This document shows, in pieces, positions 1 to 5,611 of a DNA stretch of 6,775 nt (position 1 is the first letter of the stretch; the number at the start of each line of letters is the position of its first letter). The stretch comes from SVTX01 sp045588675. GTDB taxonomy: Bacteria; Bacillota; Clostridia; Oscillospirales; CAG-272. The stretch is from positions 1 through 6,775 of the forward strand of contig JAZNER010000008.1 in the NCBI GenBank assembly GCA_045588675.1, given 5' to 3'. The position numbers and the translations under genes were made by a program. The notes under the pieces are model-generated. The model was not told the DNA's origin, ran no database searches, and saw only the letters and a list, made by a program, of their open reading frames with translations.

Positions 1-321
1 ATGAAGGGTATGCTTGCTCCTAAATTCCGCGAAAATCTTCTCGGTCACGCAGAGGTTCGTCAGACAATTCACGTGCCGGGCGTGGGAACGATTGCAGGCT
101 CGTATATCCTTGACGGTAAGATTGTTCGTTCTGCACAGATCCGTGTAGTTCGTGACGGTATAGTTATTTTTGAGGATAAGATTTCTTCTTTGCGTCGCTT
201 CAAGGATGACGTTAAAGAGGTTGCACAGGGATATGAGTGCGGTATAGGACTTGAAAAGTTCAACGATATCAAGGAGCACGATATACTTGAAGCATTTATT
301 ATGGAAGAAATAGAAAGATAA
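1..321 (+). CDS. infB: Translation initiation factor IF-2, C-terminal end (partial)
   Basis: This is the last 106 codons of infB, cut by the left window edge. IF-2 is the cytoplasmic GTPase that brings fMet-tRNA to the 30S subunit and promotes subunit joining. What remains is the final beta-barrel (domain C2/IV), which in this family contacts the fMet-tRNA acceptor end. The matching stretches are MKGMLAP at the start, VGTIAGSYILDGKI, RVVRDGIVIFE, SLRRFKDDVKEV, the conserved GYECGIGLEKFNDIKE block (about residues 78-93) and the usual ending EAFIMEEIER. The ATG at base 1 is an internal methionine, not the start; the full protein would continue several hundred residues upstream. It ends in TAA and is not followed by rbfA, the usual next gene. 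The identification is firm from sequence similarity to the family. Confidence 0.97.
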   Translation: MKGMLAPKFRENLLGHAEVRQTIHVPGVGTIAGSYILDGKIVRSAQIRVVRDGIVIFEDKISSLRRFKDDVKEVAQGYECGIGLEKFNDIKEHDILEAFIMEEIER

Positions 322-384
322 AAATCCCAAGCACAAATGCAGGGCGCCTTCAATTCCACGATGGGATTTCAGCACCCTGCATTT
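322..384. repeat. Two interleaved perfect inverted repeats after infB (possible pseudoknot RNA)
   Basis: Directly after the infB stop codon lie two perfect inverted repeats with interleaved arms. AAATCCCA (322-329) pairs with TGGGATTT (362-369), and AAATGCAGGG (335-344) pairs with CCCTGCATTT (375-384). The order arm1-arm2-arm1'-arm2' allows an H-type pseudoknot with 8-bp and 10-bp stems and connectors of 5, 17 and 5 nt, or two mutually exclusive hairpins. Only a weak T-run (TTTAATT) follows the second stem on the plus strand, so it is at best a weak infB terminator. Read on the minus strand, the first stem is followed by TTTTTATC and looks more terminator-like. The pairing is seen directly; any RNA function is inferred. 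Confidence 0.6.
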
Positions 385-401
385 AATTCAAAAATCTGAA
401 C

Positions 402-407
402 GGGAGG
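402..407 (+). promoter_or_regulatory. Ribosome binding site of the Nudix gene
   Basis: GGGAGG lies 7 nt before the ATG at 415. It is a strong Shine-Dalgarno sequence and fixes the start of the Nudix gene. No convincing promoter is visible between infB and this gene, so it may be expressed by read-through from infB. Confidence 0.85.
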
Positions 408-414
408 TAGTCAA

Positions 415-882
415 ATGATATACGAAAAGTCTTGCGGAGCGGTTGTTTTCAGGAACGAGCGCAACGGAGATGGCGGACTTAGGAGATATGTTCTTATGAT
501 AAAGCACTCGCTTGACGGACATTACTCGTTTCCAAAGGGGCACGTCGAGGGCGGAGAAAGTGAAATTATGACCGCCGAGAGAGAGGTTTTCGAGGAAACT
601 GCGGTCAGAATTCATATTAACGAAAAGTTCCGTCAGCCTGTCTATTACAGACCAAAGCCGGGGGTCAAAAAGCAAGTGGTTTATTTCCTCGCATTTACCA
701 GACAAACTGAAATAAAGGCGCGCGAAGGCGAGGTGGCGCTTGCTGATTGGATTTTGGTCGAGGATGCGCCTAATTGTATTGTTCATAACAACGACAAAAG
801 AGTTTTTGAGCTCGCTATGAAGCATATTGAAAGAAAATCTTATAAATTCAAAGAAAACTTAAATAGAAAAAATCCCAAATGA
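415..882 (+). CDS. Nudix hydrolase, Ap4A-hydrolase (bis(5'-nucleosyl)-tetraphosphatase) type
   Basis: This is a 155-residue cytosolic Nudix hydrolase. The Nudix box spans residues 42-64: G42, E48, then R56-E57, E60 and E61, which supply the Mg2+-binding glutamates. The box deviates slightly, with alanine 63 where the motif usually has glycine. The opening SCGAVVF and the stretch IKHSLDGHYSFPKGHVEGGE are typical of the asymmetric diadenosine tetraphosphatase subgroup, which splits Ap4A into AMP and ATP; Nudix substrates are hard to predict, so the substrate is inferred. The last 20 or so residues (KHIERKSYKFKENLNRKNPK) are lysine-rich and run into the terminator, so they may be poorly conserved. 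The stop codon TGA at 880-882 lies inside the terminator hairpin. The gene sits between infB and the convergent feoAB operon. Confidence 0.92.
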   Translation: MIYEKSCGAVVFRNERNGDGGLRRYVLMIKHSLDGHYSFPKGHVEGGESEIMTAEREVFEETAVRIHINEKFRQPVYYRPKPGVKKQVVYFLAFTRQTEIKAREGEVALADWILVEDAPNCIVHNNDKRVFELAMKHIERKSYKFKENLNRKNPK

Positions 883-918
883 TTTAAATGAGAATACATT
901 TAAGTCTTTGGGATTTTT
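868..918. terminator. Bidirectional intrinsic terminator between the Nudix gene and feoB
   Basis: A long hairpin has an outer stem of 12 bp (868-879 with 907-918, with the core CCCAAA/TTTGGG), one bulged T at 880, an inner stem of 10 bp (881-890 with 897-906, including one G-T pair) and a 6-nt loop AGAATA. The plus strand then continues with ATTTTTA, and the minus strand carries a matching run of Ts after its stem (complement of the A-run at 867-872). It therefore should work in both directions, ending the Nudix transcript and the convergent feoAB transcript. The Nudix stop codon starts at the bulged base. Confidence 0.9.
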
Positions 919-922
919 ATTT

Positions 923-3094
923 TTACATACCTAGCGCAAGACCTATAAGGTTTACTATGGCGCACAGAAGCATTCCGAGCACAGTTGGAATTGCAACGGC
1001 GGCGACAGTCCATTTAAGACTTTTTGTTTCCTTTTTGATTGTCAAAAGTGTGGTTGAGCAGGGCCAATGCAAAAGCGAAAAAATCATAACACAAAGAGCG
1101 GTTATGTAGCTCCAACCGTTAGCAACAAGAAGAGCCTTTAATTCAGCAAGGCTTGAAAAATCGGTTAAAGTGCCGTTTTGCATATATGCCATAATAATTA
1201 CAGGTATAACGATTTCGTTGGCAGGCAGACCGAGAATGAATGCAATCAAAATAACTCCGTCAAGACCTAAAATCCTTGCAAATGGGTCGAGAACGCTTGA
1301 TGCAATTGAAAGCAGGCTTTGCTCTCCAATTGTAAGATTTGCCATAAGCCAAATAATAATGCCGGCAGGGATTGCTGATATTATGGCTCTGCCGAGCACG
1401 AACAGGGTGCGGTCAAAGACGGAGTGAACGATTACCTTCCAAATTTGAGGCCGCCTGTACGGTGGGAGCTCAAGAGTGAAGGACGAGGGTATTCCGCGAA
1501 GGAAGGTGCTTGATAAAAGGCGTGAAACCAAAAGGGTAATAAGTATTGCAAAAATTATAAAGAAAGAAAGCATTAGTGATGCAGAGATCGTTGACGCGAA
1601 TGACTTTTTTGTGCCGACAAAAAACATGGTAATAATTGAAATCAGGAGGGGAAACCGCCCGTTGCAGGGAATAAGGTTATTTGTAATTATAGCAATCAGT
1701 CTTTCTCGCGGCGAGTCGATTATTCTGCACCCGACAACACCTGCCGCGTTGCAGCCGAAGCCCATACACATAGTCAACGCCTGTTTTCCGCAGCTCTTGC
1801 ATTTTGCAAAAGGCTTATCTAAATTGAAGGCGATTCGCGGCAAGTATCCTGAATCTTCAAGCAGAGTAAAAATCGGGAAGAAGATTGCCATAGGCGGAAG
1901 CATTACCGAAACTATCCAGGAAAGCACAGTGTATATTCCGTCAATTAAAAAACTTCGTAGCCATTCGGGAGAATTCCAGTAAATGAGCAACTGATTCAGC
2001 TTGCCCTGCAAAAATGCAAGCGGTAGCGCAATAAGATCCGAAATATAGTTTGCCCCGAAAATTGTAATCCACAAAAGCAAAAGCAAGAATAGAAGCATTG
2101 TCGGGAACGCTGTTTTCCGTCCAATGAAAATTTTGTCAAGACGGCGGTCGCGCTCGTTCTTTTTTTCTTCTGTGCATATGCAGACGCCTTCGCAGAGCTT
2201 CTCTGCACATTTAACGGGAGCGGTGGCAATTATCTCCTCAATATTTATTGAAGAGCTTTGACTGTCTAATTCCTTGCAAGCCCCGTCAAGCAGGGCTTGC
2301 AAATCTTGGTTGTCTAAAAGCTTAATTCCTGTATGCAGATAAATAGCTTCAAAAAGTCTGTCTAACACTTGCCTGTCAGACGAATATCTTGCCTCAATTA
2401 GCCGCAGAGCGAGCCATCTTGGTGGGATTTCACATTCCTTGCAAACCAATTCTCCAACAACGGGTATAATTCTATCTAATATGTCCTCAATTTGCTTGCC
2501 GTAATTTACTTTTATGGGTGTGCCTCTGATATTATTCCCCAAAAGCTGATTTTCAAGAGTAGAGAGAAGCCTTGAAAGGCCCCCTCGTTTTCTTGCAACA
2601 CAGCTGACGACGGGAACCATAAGCCGTTCTGACAGCAAATCGCAGTTTATCTCAATGCCCTTTTTCTTTGCTTCGTCAATTAAATTTACACAAACGATTG
2701 CGTTTTTTGTGATTTCAAGAGCTTGCAGAACGAGGTTGAGATTGCGTTCAAGGGCGGTGGCGTCACAAACTATAACAGTGCAGTCACTTTTTCCGAATAA
2801 AATAAAATCACGGGCGATTTCTTCTTCGGGAGAGTGAGAAAGCAGTGAATATGCTCCCGGAATATCTGTAATCTGACATTGATAATTTGAAAGCTTGAAA
2901 TAACCCTCAGCACAGCCGACAGTTTTGCCCGCCCAGTTTCCTGTGTGCTGATTTAGCCCGGTGAGGCTGTTGAAAACAGTGCTTTTTCCAACATTGGGAT
3001 TTCCCGCGATTGCAATTTTAAAGTCAATCGGCCCGTCTTTTTTGTGGCTTGTAGCCTGTAAGCTTTGCCCGCTTGATTTGTGTGTAAGTCCCAT
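923..3094 (-). CDS. feoB: Ferrous iron transport protein B (GTPase and Fe(II) permease)
   Basis: FeoB is the inner-membrane Fe(II) transporter, important for anaerobes. The 723-residue length is normal. The N-terminal G domain shows G1 GNPNVGKS (31-38), the switch region NWAGKTVG (53-60) with T58 as the likely G2 threonine, G3 DIPG (77-80), G4 NLID (137-140) and a G5-like SCVARKRGG (164-172). A helical linker follows, then a hydrophobic permease from about residue 328 to the end, with roughly eight membrane segments. Permease landmarks are LEDSGYLPRIAF (412-423), GFGCN (445-449), NLIPCNGRFP (473-482), LPANEI (623-628) and HWPCSTTLLTIKKET (676-690). The pattern CKSCGKQALTMCMGFGCN is the clostridial version of the first gate. 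An unusual cluster C296, C301, C305, C307 lies in the linker. GAAAGG sits 7 nt before the ATG. feoA lies 14 bp upstream in the same operon. Confidence 0.97.
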   Translation of the reverse strand: MGLTHKSSGQSLQATSHKKDGPIDFKIAIAGNPNVGKSTVFNSLTGLNQHTGNWAGKTVGCAEGYFKLSNYQCQITDIPGAYSLLSHSPEEEIARDFILFGKSDCTVIVCDATALERNLNLVLQALEITKNAIVCVNLIDEAKKKGIEINCDLLSERLMVPVVSCVARKRGGLSRLLSTLENQLLGNNIRGTPIKVNYGKQIEDILDRIIPVVGELVCKECEIPPRWLALRLIEARYSSDRQVLDRLFEAIYLHTGIKLLDNQDLQALLDGACKELDSQSSSINIEEIIATAPVKCAEKLCEGVCICTEEKKNERDRRLDKIFIGRKTAFPTMLLFLLLLLWITIFGANYISDLIALPLAFLQGKLNQLLIYWNSPEWLRSFLIDGIYTVLSWIVSVMLPPMAIFFPIFTLLEDSGYLPRIAFNLDKPFAKCKSCGKQALTMCMGFGCNAAGVVGCRIIDSPRERLIAIITNNLIPCNGRFPLLISIITMFFVGTKKSFASTISASLMLSFFIIFAILITLLVSRLLSSTFLRGIPSSFTLELPPYRRPQIWKVIVHSVFDRTLFVLGRAIISAIPAGIIIWLMANLTIGEQSLLSIASSVLDPFARILGLDGVILIAFILGLPANEIVIPVIIMAYMQNGTLTDFSSLAELKALLVANGWSYITALCVMIFSLLHWPCSTTLLTIKKETKSLKWTVAAVAIPTVLGMLLCAIVNLIGLALGM

Positions 3095-3108
3095 AAATAA
3101 GCCTTTCG

Positions 3109-3348
3109 TTAAGCAAGTTTATCTACTAAAATCGAGCTTGAATCCTCGTTTCTTATGGCGATTGTCGCTCCGCGTACTAAATATGCCGACGGGTCGCCAA
3201 ACGGACTTTTTGCAACGCATTCGATCTCTGTGTCGCGAATTAGTCCTATATCTAAAAATCTTCGCCGTATATCCCCGCAAGGCAAAATTTCAACAACTCT
3301 TGCCTTTTCGCCGGGGATAAGTGAGCAAAGAATACTTGAAGTGTTCAT
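3109..3348 (-). CDS. feoA: Ferrous iron transport protein A (SH3-like)
   Basis: This is a 79-residue cytosolic FeoA. The family is a small SH3-like beta-barrel that is thought to act on FeoB and support Fe(II) uptake. Recognisable family features are LIPGEKARVVEI near residue 10, IRRRFLDIGLIRDTEIEC around 27-44, SPFGDPSAYLVRGATIAIR around 48-66 and the closing SSSILVDKLA. The length is normal. The start is supported by GGAG at 3356-3359, 7 nt upstream of the ATG on the minus strand. It is the first gene of a feoA-feoB operon; no feoC or second feoA is seen in the window. Confidence 0.95.
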   Translation of the reverse strand: MNTSSILCSLIPGEKARVVEILPCGDIRRRFLDIGLIRDTEIECVAKSPFGDPSAYLVRGATIAIRNEDSSSILVDKLA

Positions 3349-3371
3349 ATTTGTTCTCCGTTAAAAAATTA

Positions 3372-3385
3372 AGGGGAAGCCCCCT
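3372..3385 (-). promoter_or_regulatory. 5'-end hairpin of the feoAB transcript
   Basis: On the minus strand AGGGG-GCTT-CCCCT forms a 5-bp GC-rich hairpin located about 7 nt after the TATAAT box, so it would be at or very near the 5' end of the feoAB mRNA. It is followed by TTAATTTTTTAA. It could stabilise the mRNA or act as a weak attenuator; the stem is short, so this is speculative. Confidence 0.35.
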
Positions 3386-3391
3386 ATTCAT

Positions 3392-3397
3392 ATTATA
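3392..3397 (-). promoter_or_regulatory. -10 box of the feoAB promoter
   Basis: A perfect TATAAT is present on the minus strand, about 44 bp upstream of the feoA start codon. The -35 region is poor: GTAACT at 18-bp spacing matches TTGACA at only three positions. A weak -35 fits a promoter controlled by a bound regulator, and a palindrome lies just upstream of the -10 box. Confidence 0.6.
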
Positions 3398-3402
3398 TTT
3401 AA

Positions 3403-3421
3403 GTGACCTTGCAAGAGTTAC
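3403..3421. promoter_or_regulatory. Palindrome in the feoAB promoter, candidate operator
   Basis: The perfect 8-bp palindrome CTTGCAAG (3408-3415) is flanked by GTGAC (3403-3407) and GTTAC (3417-3421), which pair at four of five positions with one G-T. The element covers the region between the -10 and -35 boxes of the feoAB promoter, a normal place for a repressor. It does not resemble the classical Fur box (GATAATGATAATCATTATC) or an MntR box as I know them. The sequence is clear; a regulatory role is inferred. Confidence 0.4.
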
Positions 3422-3453
3422 ATATCTTTGCGGCAAATACAGCTTTAAGGCTA

Positions 3454-3482
3454 TTGACAAATCAGGAAAAATGAAATATAAT
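3454..3482 (+). promoter_or_regulatory. Consensus sigma-70 promoter of the HAD phosphatase operon
   Basis: TTGACA (3454-3459) and TATAAT (3477-3482) are both exact consensus and are separated by 17 bp, the optimal spacing. Transcription should start near 3489. The leader would be about 34 nt and carry the ribosome binding site AAGGGAAG. This promoter faces away from the feoAB promoter, about 60 bp away, so the two share one regulatory region. Confidence 0.85.
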
Positions 3483-3510
3483 ACATATGTTACAAATGCG
3501 GAAACAAAGA

Positions 3511-3518
3511 AAGGGAAG
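3511..3518 (+). promoter_or_regulatory. Ribosome binding site deciding the start of the HAD gene
   Basis: AAGGGAAG lies a few bases before the ATG at 3523. Together with the promoter, whose predicted start point is near 3489, it rules out the longer reading frame from the ATG at 3487, which would begin before or at the transcription start. Confidence 0.75.
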
Positions 3519-3522
3519 CCAA

Positions 3523-4188
3523 ATGAACGGAGAAAAACTGATAATTTTTGACCTTGACGGAACTCTGCTTGATACACTTGATGACCTTTGCGACTCGGTC
3601 AATTATGTTCTTGAAAAGAATGGATTTGCGACAAGAACTCGCGACGAGGTCAGAAGCTTTTTGGGAAGCGGCGCCGAGTATTTAATTAGAAAATCATTGC
3701 CTGAGGACAAGTTGGACGAAGCGTTTGATACCTGCTTTGCCGAGTACAAAGCGTACTATAAAACACATTCACAAATAAAAACAAAGCCATACGACGGAGT
3801 GCTACCCCTTTTAAAATTTCTCCGCGAAAAAGGATATTATTTGGCAGTGGTTTCAAATAAGCCGCATTTTGCGGTTGAGATTTTGTGCCGTGATTATTTT
3901 GGCGACTTGATGACAGTTTGTACGGGAGAGAGAGAGGGCGTTGCAAGGAAGCCTGCTCCCGATGCCATTTTTGCGCTTATGAAGGAGCTTGATTGCCAAA
4001 ACGCTATCTTTGTGGGAGATTCTGAGGTCGATGTGATGACGGCGAAAAATGCAAATATACCGTCAGTAATTATGACTTGGGGCTTTAGGGACAGAGAGCA
4101 GCTTGCGGACGCAGGTGCCGTCAATCTTGCCGATAATGCAATTGAGCTTCAAAACAAAATATTTGAGATTTTTGGAGAAAAATACTAA
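3523..4188 (+). CDS. gph: HAD-family hydrolase, phosphoglycolate phosphatase type
   Basis: This is a 221-residue cytosolic HAD phosphatase. Motif I is FDLDGT with nucleophile D10 and acid D12; motif II is S111 in VVSNK; motif III is K143 in RKPAPD; motif IV is GDSEVD with D166 and D170. The helical cap lies between about residues 17 and 90, which makes it subclass I. The late motif TWGFRDREQLADAGA is typical of Gph. Gph removes phosphate from 2-phosphoglycolate, in many bacteria a product of DNA repair, but relatives such as the pyrophosphatase PpaX and other sugar-phosphate phosphatases are similar, so the exact substrate is inferred. The start at 3523 is preferred over 3487 because of the promoter and ribosome binding site positions. 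The rsmF-like gene begins 2 nt after the stop, so the two are cotranscribed. Confidence 0.92.
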   Translation: MNGEKLIIFDLDGTLLDTLDDLCDSVNYVLEKNGFATRTRDEVRSFLGSGAEYLIRKSLPEDKLDEAFDTCFAEYKAYYKTHSQIKTKPYDGVLPLLKFLREKGYYLAVVSNKPHFAVEILCRDYFGDLMTVCTGEREGVARKPAPDAIFALMKELDCQNAIFVGDSEVDVMTAKNANIPSVIMTWGFRDREQLADAGAVNLADNAIELQNKIFEIFGEKY

Positions 4189-4190
4189 TT

Positions 4191-5600
4191 ATGCTGCCCA
4201 AAGAATTTGCAGAAAGAATGAAAGCCTTGCTGGGGAAGGAATCGGAGAAGTTTTTTGCCGAGATAGAAAACAATCCTGCGCAAAGGTCGTTCAGAATTAA
4301 CGAAACCAAGCTGACGGCAGAGGCTTTTGAAAAAATAAATCCCGAAATAAAGAGAAAAAAGGCGGATTTTCCGCCAAATGCTTATTATACAGATGAGCTT
4401 TTGCTCGGATTTTCTCCTGCGCATCACGCGGGTATGATTTATGTTCAGGACCCATCTGCGATGGCGACAGTCCACGCGCTTGAGATAAAAAAAGGCTGGA
4501 AAATTCTTGACAGCTGCTCGGCGCCCGGCGGAAAAACAACTCAGCTCTCGGCTGCGGCGGGGAAGGAGGGAATTGTAGTCGCCAATGAATATGATGCTAA
4601 AAGAAGCAGAATATTGTATGGGAATGTTGAGCGAATGGGGGATAAGAATACCGTTGTGCTCAATTTGGATACTGCCGTTCTTGCAGAAACATACAGGGAA
4701 GTGTTTGATTTGGTGCTTGCCGACGCCCCCTGCTCAGGAGAAGGAATGTTTCGCAAAAATTCAAGAGCAATTGACGAATGGAGTATTGAAAATGTAAAAA
4801 TGTGTGCCCATAGACAGCGTGAAATCCTGAACAATGTTTCAGAATGTGTTGCAAAGGGCGGATACCTGCTATATTCCACCTGTACATTTTCTCTTGAAGA
4901 AAACGAAATGAATGTCGATTGGTTTTTGCGCGAGCACAGCGAGTTTGAGCTGTGTCAGGTTTCCGACGGAGTTTTGAAGGTAACATCCGATGGCATAAAT
5001 TTTGACGGCTGTCAAAACGATATGGCGTTCACTCGACGTTACTATCCTCACATTTCTCGAGGAGAGGGACAGTTTATCGCCTTAATGAGAAAAACAGAGG
5101 CGATTTTTGAAAAAAACAATGACCGAAAAAAGAAAAAAGATGACAAAAACGCAAAAAAACCAACCAAAGAACAAATAGCCGCGCTTGAAATAGCCAAGAA
5201 TTTTTTAAAGGAAAATTTGCTTGAAATGCCGAAAAATGAGCTTTTTGTGCTTGGAAACTATATCTATTTAAAACCCGACGTGGAATTACCCTCGTTTGGA
5301 GTGGTTTCTGTCGGAGCTTGTGTAGGCGAAATACAGAAGAACAGATTAATTCCGCACCATCAGCTTTTTTCAGCATACGGAAAACACTTCCGCCGACAGC
5401 TTTGCTTGCCTTGTAAATCAAAGGAGCTGCAAGACTATTTGCTTGGGCTTGAAATTTCTGCCGACGGCTTACTTTTGAATGATTGCGATACTGACGGCTA
5501 TTGCGCCGTGACCGTTGAAGGCGTTGCCCTCGGTGGTGGGAAGGTCAGCCAAAACAAATGTAAAAATCACTATCCCCGCGGGTTGCGGAATACAAAATAA
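4191..5600 (+). CDS. rsmF: RsmB/NOP-family 16S rRNA m5C methyltransferase, RsmF-like
   Basis: This 469-residue enzyme transfers a methyl group from S-adenosylmethionine to C5 of cytosine in RNA; RsmF acts on C1407 of 16S rRNA in E. coli, and related enzymes can modify nearby positions. The N-terminal part (1-90) has RSFRINETK and YVQDPSAM. The SAM pocket is LDSCSAPGGKT (106-115) and NEYDAKR (132-138). Motif IV is ADAPCSGEGMF with C181, and motif VI is YSTCTFSLEENE with the catalytic C231. RRYYPH (282-287) is also typical. A lysine-rich linker (about 305-327) leads to a C-terminal RsmF-specific and PUA-like region ending with the usual KNHYPRGLR. The MLPKEF start matches the family. GGAG at 4174-4177 is a somewhat distant ribosome binding site (13 nt), so translational coupling to the preceding gene is likely. 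Confidence 0.93.
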   Translation: MLPKEFAERMKALLGKESEKFFAEIENNPAQRSFRINETKLTAEAFEKINPEIKRKKADFPPNAYYTDELLLGFSPAHHAGMIYVQDPSAMATVHALEIKKGWKILDSCSAPGGKTTQLSAAAGKEGIVVANEYDAKRSRILYGNVERMGDKNTVVLNLDTAVLAETYREVFDLVLADAPCSGEGMFRKNSRAIDEWSIENVKMCAHRQREILNNVSECVAKGGYLLYSTCTFSLEENEMNVDWFLREHSEFELCQVSDGVLKVTSDGINFDGCQNDMAFTRRYYPHISRGEGQFIALMRKTEAIFEKNNDRKKKKDDKNAKKPTKEQIAALEIAKNFLKENLLEMPKNELFVLGNYIYLKPDVELPSFGVVSVGACVGEIQKNRLIPHHQLFSAYGKHFRRQLCLPCKSKELQDYLLGLEISADGLLLNDCDTDGYCAVTVEGVALGGGKVSQNKCKNHYPRGLRNTK

Positions 5601-5611
5601 TTCTATTTGCC

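Noticed and set aside
388..825. 145-codon open frame on the minus strand opposite the Nudix gene
   Set aside because: It is fully antisense to a gene with a clear Nudix box, and its translation shows no recognisable domain.
1476..1982. 168-codon open frame on the plus strand within feoB
   Set aside because: It is a shadow of the feoB permease domain; the minus-strand reading has all FeoB motifs, and the translation of this frame matches nothing.
3487..3522. Upstream ATG extending the HAD phosphatase by 12 residues
   Set aside because: The ATG lies at or before the transcription start expected from the consensus promoter and has no ribosome binding site, and the extra residues MLQMRKQRKGSQ precede the normal HAD start.
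3349..3522. Classical Fur box near the feoAB promoter
   Set aside because: I looked for GATAATGATAATCATTATC-like or 7-1-7 sequences on both strands and saw none with a convincing match.
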